NCBI GenBank assembly: GCA_002425885.1
Contig: DINC01000274.1
Location: forward strand, 1 to 6,981
DNA from: Spirochaetia bacterium UBA5550
GTDB taxonomy: Bacteria; Spirochaetota; UBA4802; UBA5550
Reading direction: 5' to 3'
DNA length: 6,981 bases
Shown here: in pieces, positions 5,962 to 6,981 of the stretch
Layout of the letters: every line of letters begins with the position of its first letter
Position numbering within the stretch: position 1 is the stretch's first letter
Program-made: the position numbers and the translations under genes
Notes under the pieces: generated by a model
What the model was told of the DNA's origin: nothing
The model's input: only the letters and a program-made list of their open reading frames with translations
Databases searched by the model: none

Positions 5962-6690
5962 TTAAAAATCCGTTACAATAAAATTTTCTGTTTCAGCAAG
6001 CACACTCTCAAGGCCCTGTGAAAGCTCCTCAAAATTTTCTGCGGCCTTGTAGTATATCCTTCCGGGCTGGTTAAGCGCATGGCCCGTGCCGATCTTCAGC
6101 CCGATAGTATGAATCGCAATTGGTGTCTCCTTTAATATAAGGTCAACTGCATATCCCATTTTATTACCATCAGTAGCCTGCCCGTCTGTCAGTATAATCA
6201 GGCTGTACTCTCCATAACCCATCTGTTTTTTAGCCTGAAGCCCCAGTTTCTGATAGGCAATTTCTATACAGCCGCCAAGAGGAGTGCTCCCCCCGGCCCT
6301 GATTTTATTCACTTCTTCTATAATTTTATTTTTGGGAGATCCTATTGGAGCCCGTTCATGGAAACCGCTGGCGTCAAATGATGTAAGCCCGATATTGGAT
6401 TTATCAGGGATGATCTTTATAAACCTTATAAAAGCCTTTTTCGCAATCTCAATTTTTTCACCGGCCATACTTCCGGAGCCATCGAATATTATATAATAAT
6501 TCTTTGTCCCAGCATTTTTGAGGTCAACTTCAACCTCATCCTTTATTGCAGGGGGAGGCCATGTTGACTCTCCAACAGCCTTCTGAAGAGAGCCCTCTTC
6601 AGATTGATATACCTTCTCCGTTTCATTATCCTTTGCGCATGAAACAGCTGTTAAAGCAATAATCATTATAAGAATAATTAACTGTCGCAT
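5962..6690 (-). CDS. von Willebrand factor A domain lipoprotein
   Basis: A 242-aa exported protein. Residues 1-18 form a lipoprotein signal peptide ending AVSC, with Cys18 as the lipidated residue; Ala19 at +2 suggests outer-membrane rather than inner-membrane retention. A low-complexity linker (about 19-60) leads to a vWA domain at about 64-235. The metal-ion-dependent adhesion site is complete: DGSGS (Asp70, Ser72, Ser74), Thr136 in GGSTPLGG and Asp169 in LTDG, so divalent-metal-mediated protein binding is expected. The ligand is unknown. The ATG at 6690 is preceded by GGGAGG at 6695-6700 with 4 nt spacing. The gene starts 12 nt after the OmpA-like partial gene and ends 1 nt before the SBP-OmpA fusion, making the three an operon. 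The family call is secure; the biological role is not known. Confidence 0.9.
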   Translation of the reverse strand: MRQLIILIMIIALTAVSCAKDNETEKVYQSEEGSLQKAVGESTWPPPAIKDEVEVDLKNAGTKNYYIIFDGSGSMAGEKIEIAKKAFIRFIKIIPDKSNIGLTSFDASGFHERAPIGSPKNKIIEEVNKIRAGGSTPLGGCIEIAYQKLGLQAKKQMGYGEYSLIILTDGQATDGNKMGYAVDLILKETPIAIHTIGLKIGTGHALNQPGRIYYKAAENFEELSQGLESVLAETENFIVTDF

Positions 6691-6702
6691 AAAACCTCCC
6701 GG

Positions 6703-6981
6703 TTACTGCAAGGGGCGGAAAACCTGCTCCTCCGCCTCCACCTGAAGGACCTTGAACTGTACCCTCATATTCTGATGCCATTCATTTTCATTCTGCGGGA
6801 CACCGAACTTCGGAGCATCAATGCCGTGCCCTATTATATTAAACTGCGATGTATCAAGGGTTATACCTTTTGATGATGCATACTTAACGATCTCGGTTCT
6901 TGCGGAGTCAGCTCTGCTGTAGCTGAGATTTTTCGCCGCCTGCCTTATCTTTTTAAGAACCAGTTCATCAGAGCCCTCCTT
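6703..6981 (-). CDS. Partial protein with OmpA-like C-terminal segment (5' end outside window)
   Basis: An open frame of 92 codons enters from the right edge and stops with TAA at 6703-6705. It has no start in the window, so only the C terminus is seen. The segment KNLSYSRADSARTEIV matches the LSxxRAxxV helix of OmpA/MotB domains, and IIGHGIDAPKFG matches the following GxGxxxP turn. It continues NEWHQNMRVQFKV, equivalent to the final NRRVE strand, and ends in an acidic tail (VEAEEQVFRPLQ). By analogy with the gene two places downstream it may also be a binding-protein/OmpA fusion, but the N-terminal part cannot be seen. It is the first visible gene of the operon, ending 12 nt before the vWA lipoprotein. 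Confidence 0.75.
   Translation of the reverse strand, partial: KEGSDELVLKKIRQAAKNLSYSRADSARTEIVKYASSKGITLDTSQFNIIGHGIDAPKFGVPQNENEWHQNMRVQFKVLQVEAEEQVFRPLQ

Overview
The window looks like chromosomal DNA from a Gram-negative, respiratory and probably anaerobic or microaerophilic bacterium. The signs are a periplasmic c-type haem sensor fused to a GGDEF domain, an OmpA-like peptidoglycan-binding domain, a lipoprotein with an outer-membrane-type +2 residue, moderate GC, and GTCATT-bounded palindromic repeats of a kind I recall from Desulfobacterota, Nitrospirota and Deferribacterota genomes. The phylum cannot be fixed from this sequence alone. No rRNA, tRNA, CRISPR array, transposase or phage gene is visible.

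Left part (1-2054). An AT-rich perfect hairpin and a 121-bp palindromic repeat precede a GTG-started membrane diguanylate cyclase. Its periplasmic part is a Tll0287-like (DUF3365) haem domain with one CxxCH motif, and its GGEEF catalytic site and RxxD inhibitory site are both intact. It converges on a small DUF2917-type protein, which is transcribed divergently from the next gene. The 213-bp divergent region holds an inverted repeat (AAATCATG / CATGATTT) that could be an operator.

Middle (2055-4399). A full-length MocR/GntR regulator has a winged-helix DNA-binding domain and a class I aminotransferase-like domain with all PLP-binding residues. A 272-bp gap follows, holding a second palindromic repeat built on the same plan as the first but with a different core. 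Next is a 201-aa XpaC-like protein (5-bromo-4-chloroindolyl phosphate hydrolysis family) with two N-terminal membrane segments.

Right part (4403-6981, minus strand). Three genes form a tight operon. In transcription order they are the C-terminal 92 residues of a protein ending in an OmpA-like segment (cut by the window edge), a von Willebrand factor A lipoprotein with a complete MIDAS, and a membrane-anchored periplasmic substrate-binding domain fused to an OmpA/MotB-like domain. Spacings are 12 and 1 nt. No ABC permease or ATPase is present. XpaC ends 10 bp from the end of this operon in convergent orientation. XpaC proteins are commonly encoded with TelA-type proteins, so this may be one envelope-associated module whose remaining genes lie beyond position 6981. 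That link is inference. It is the part of the window most likely to hold a poorly described system.
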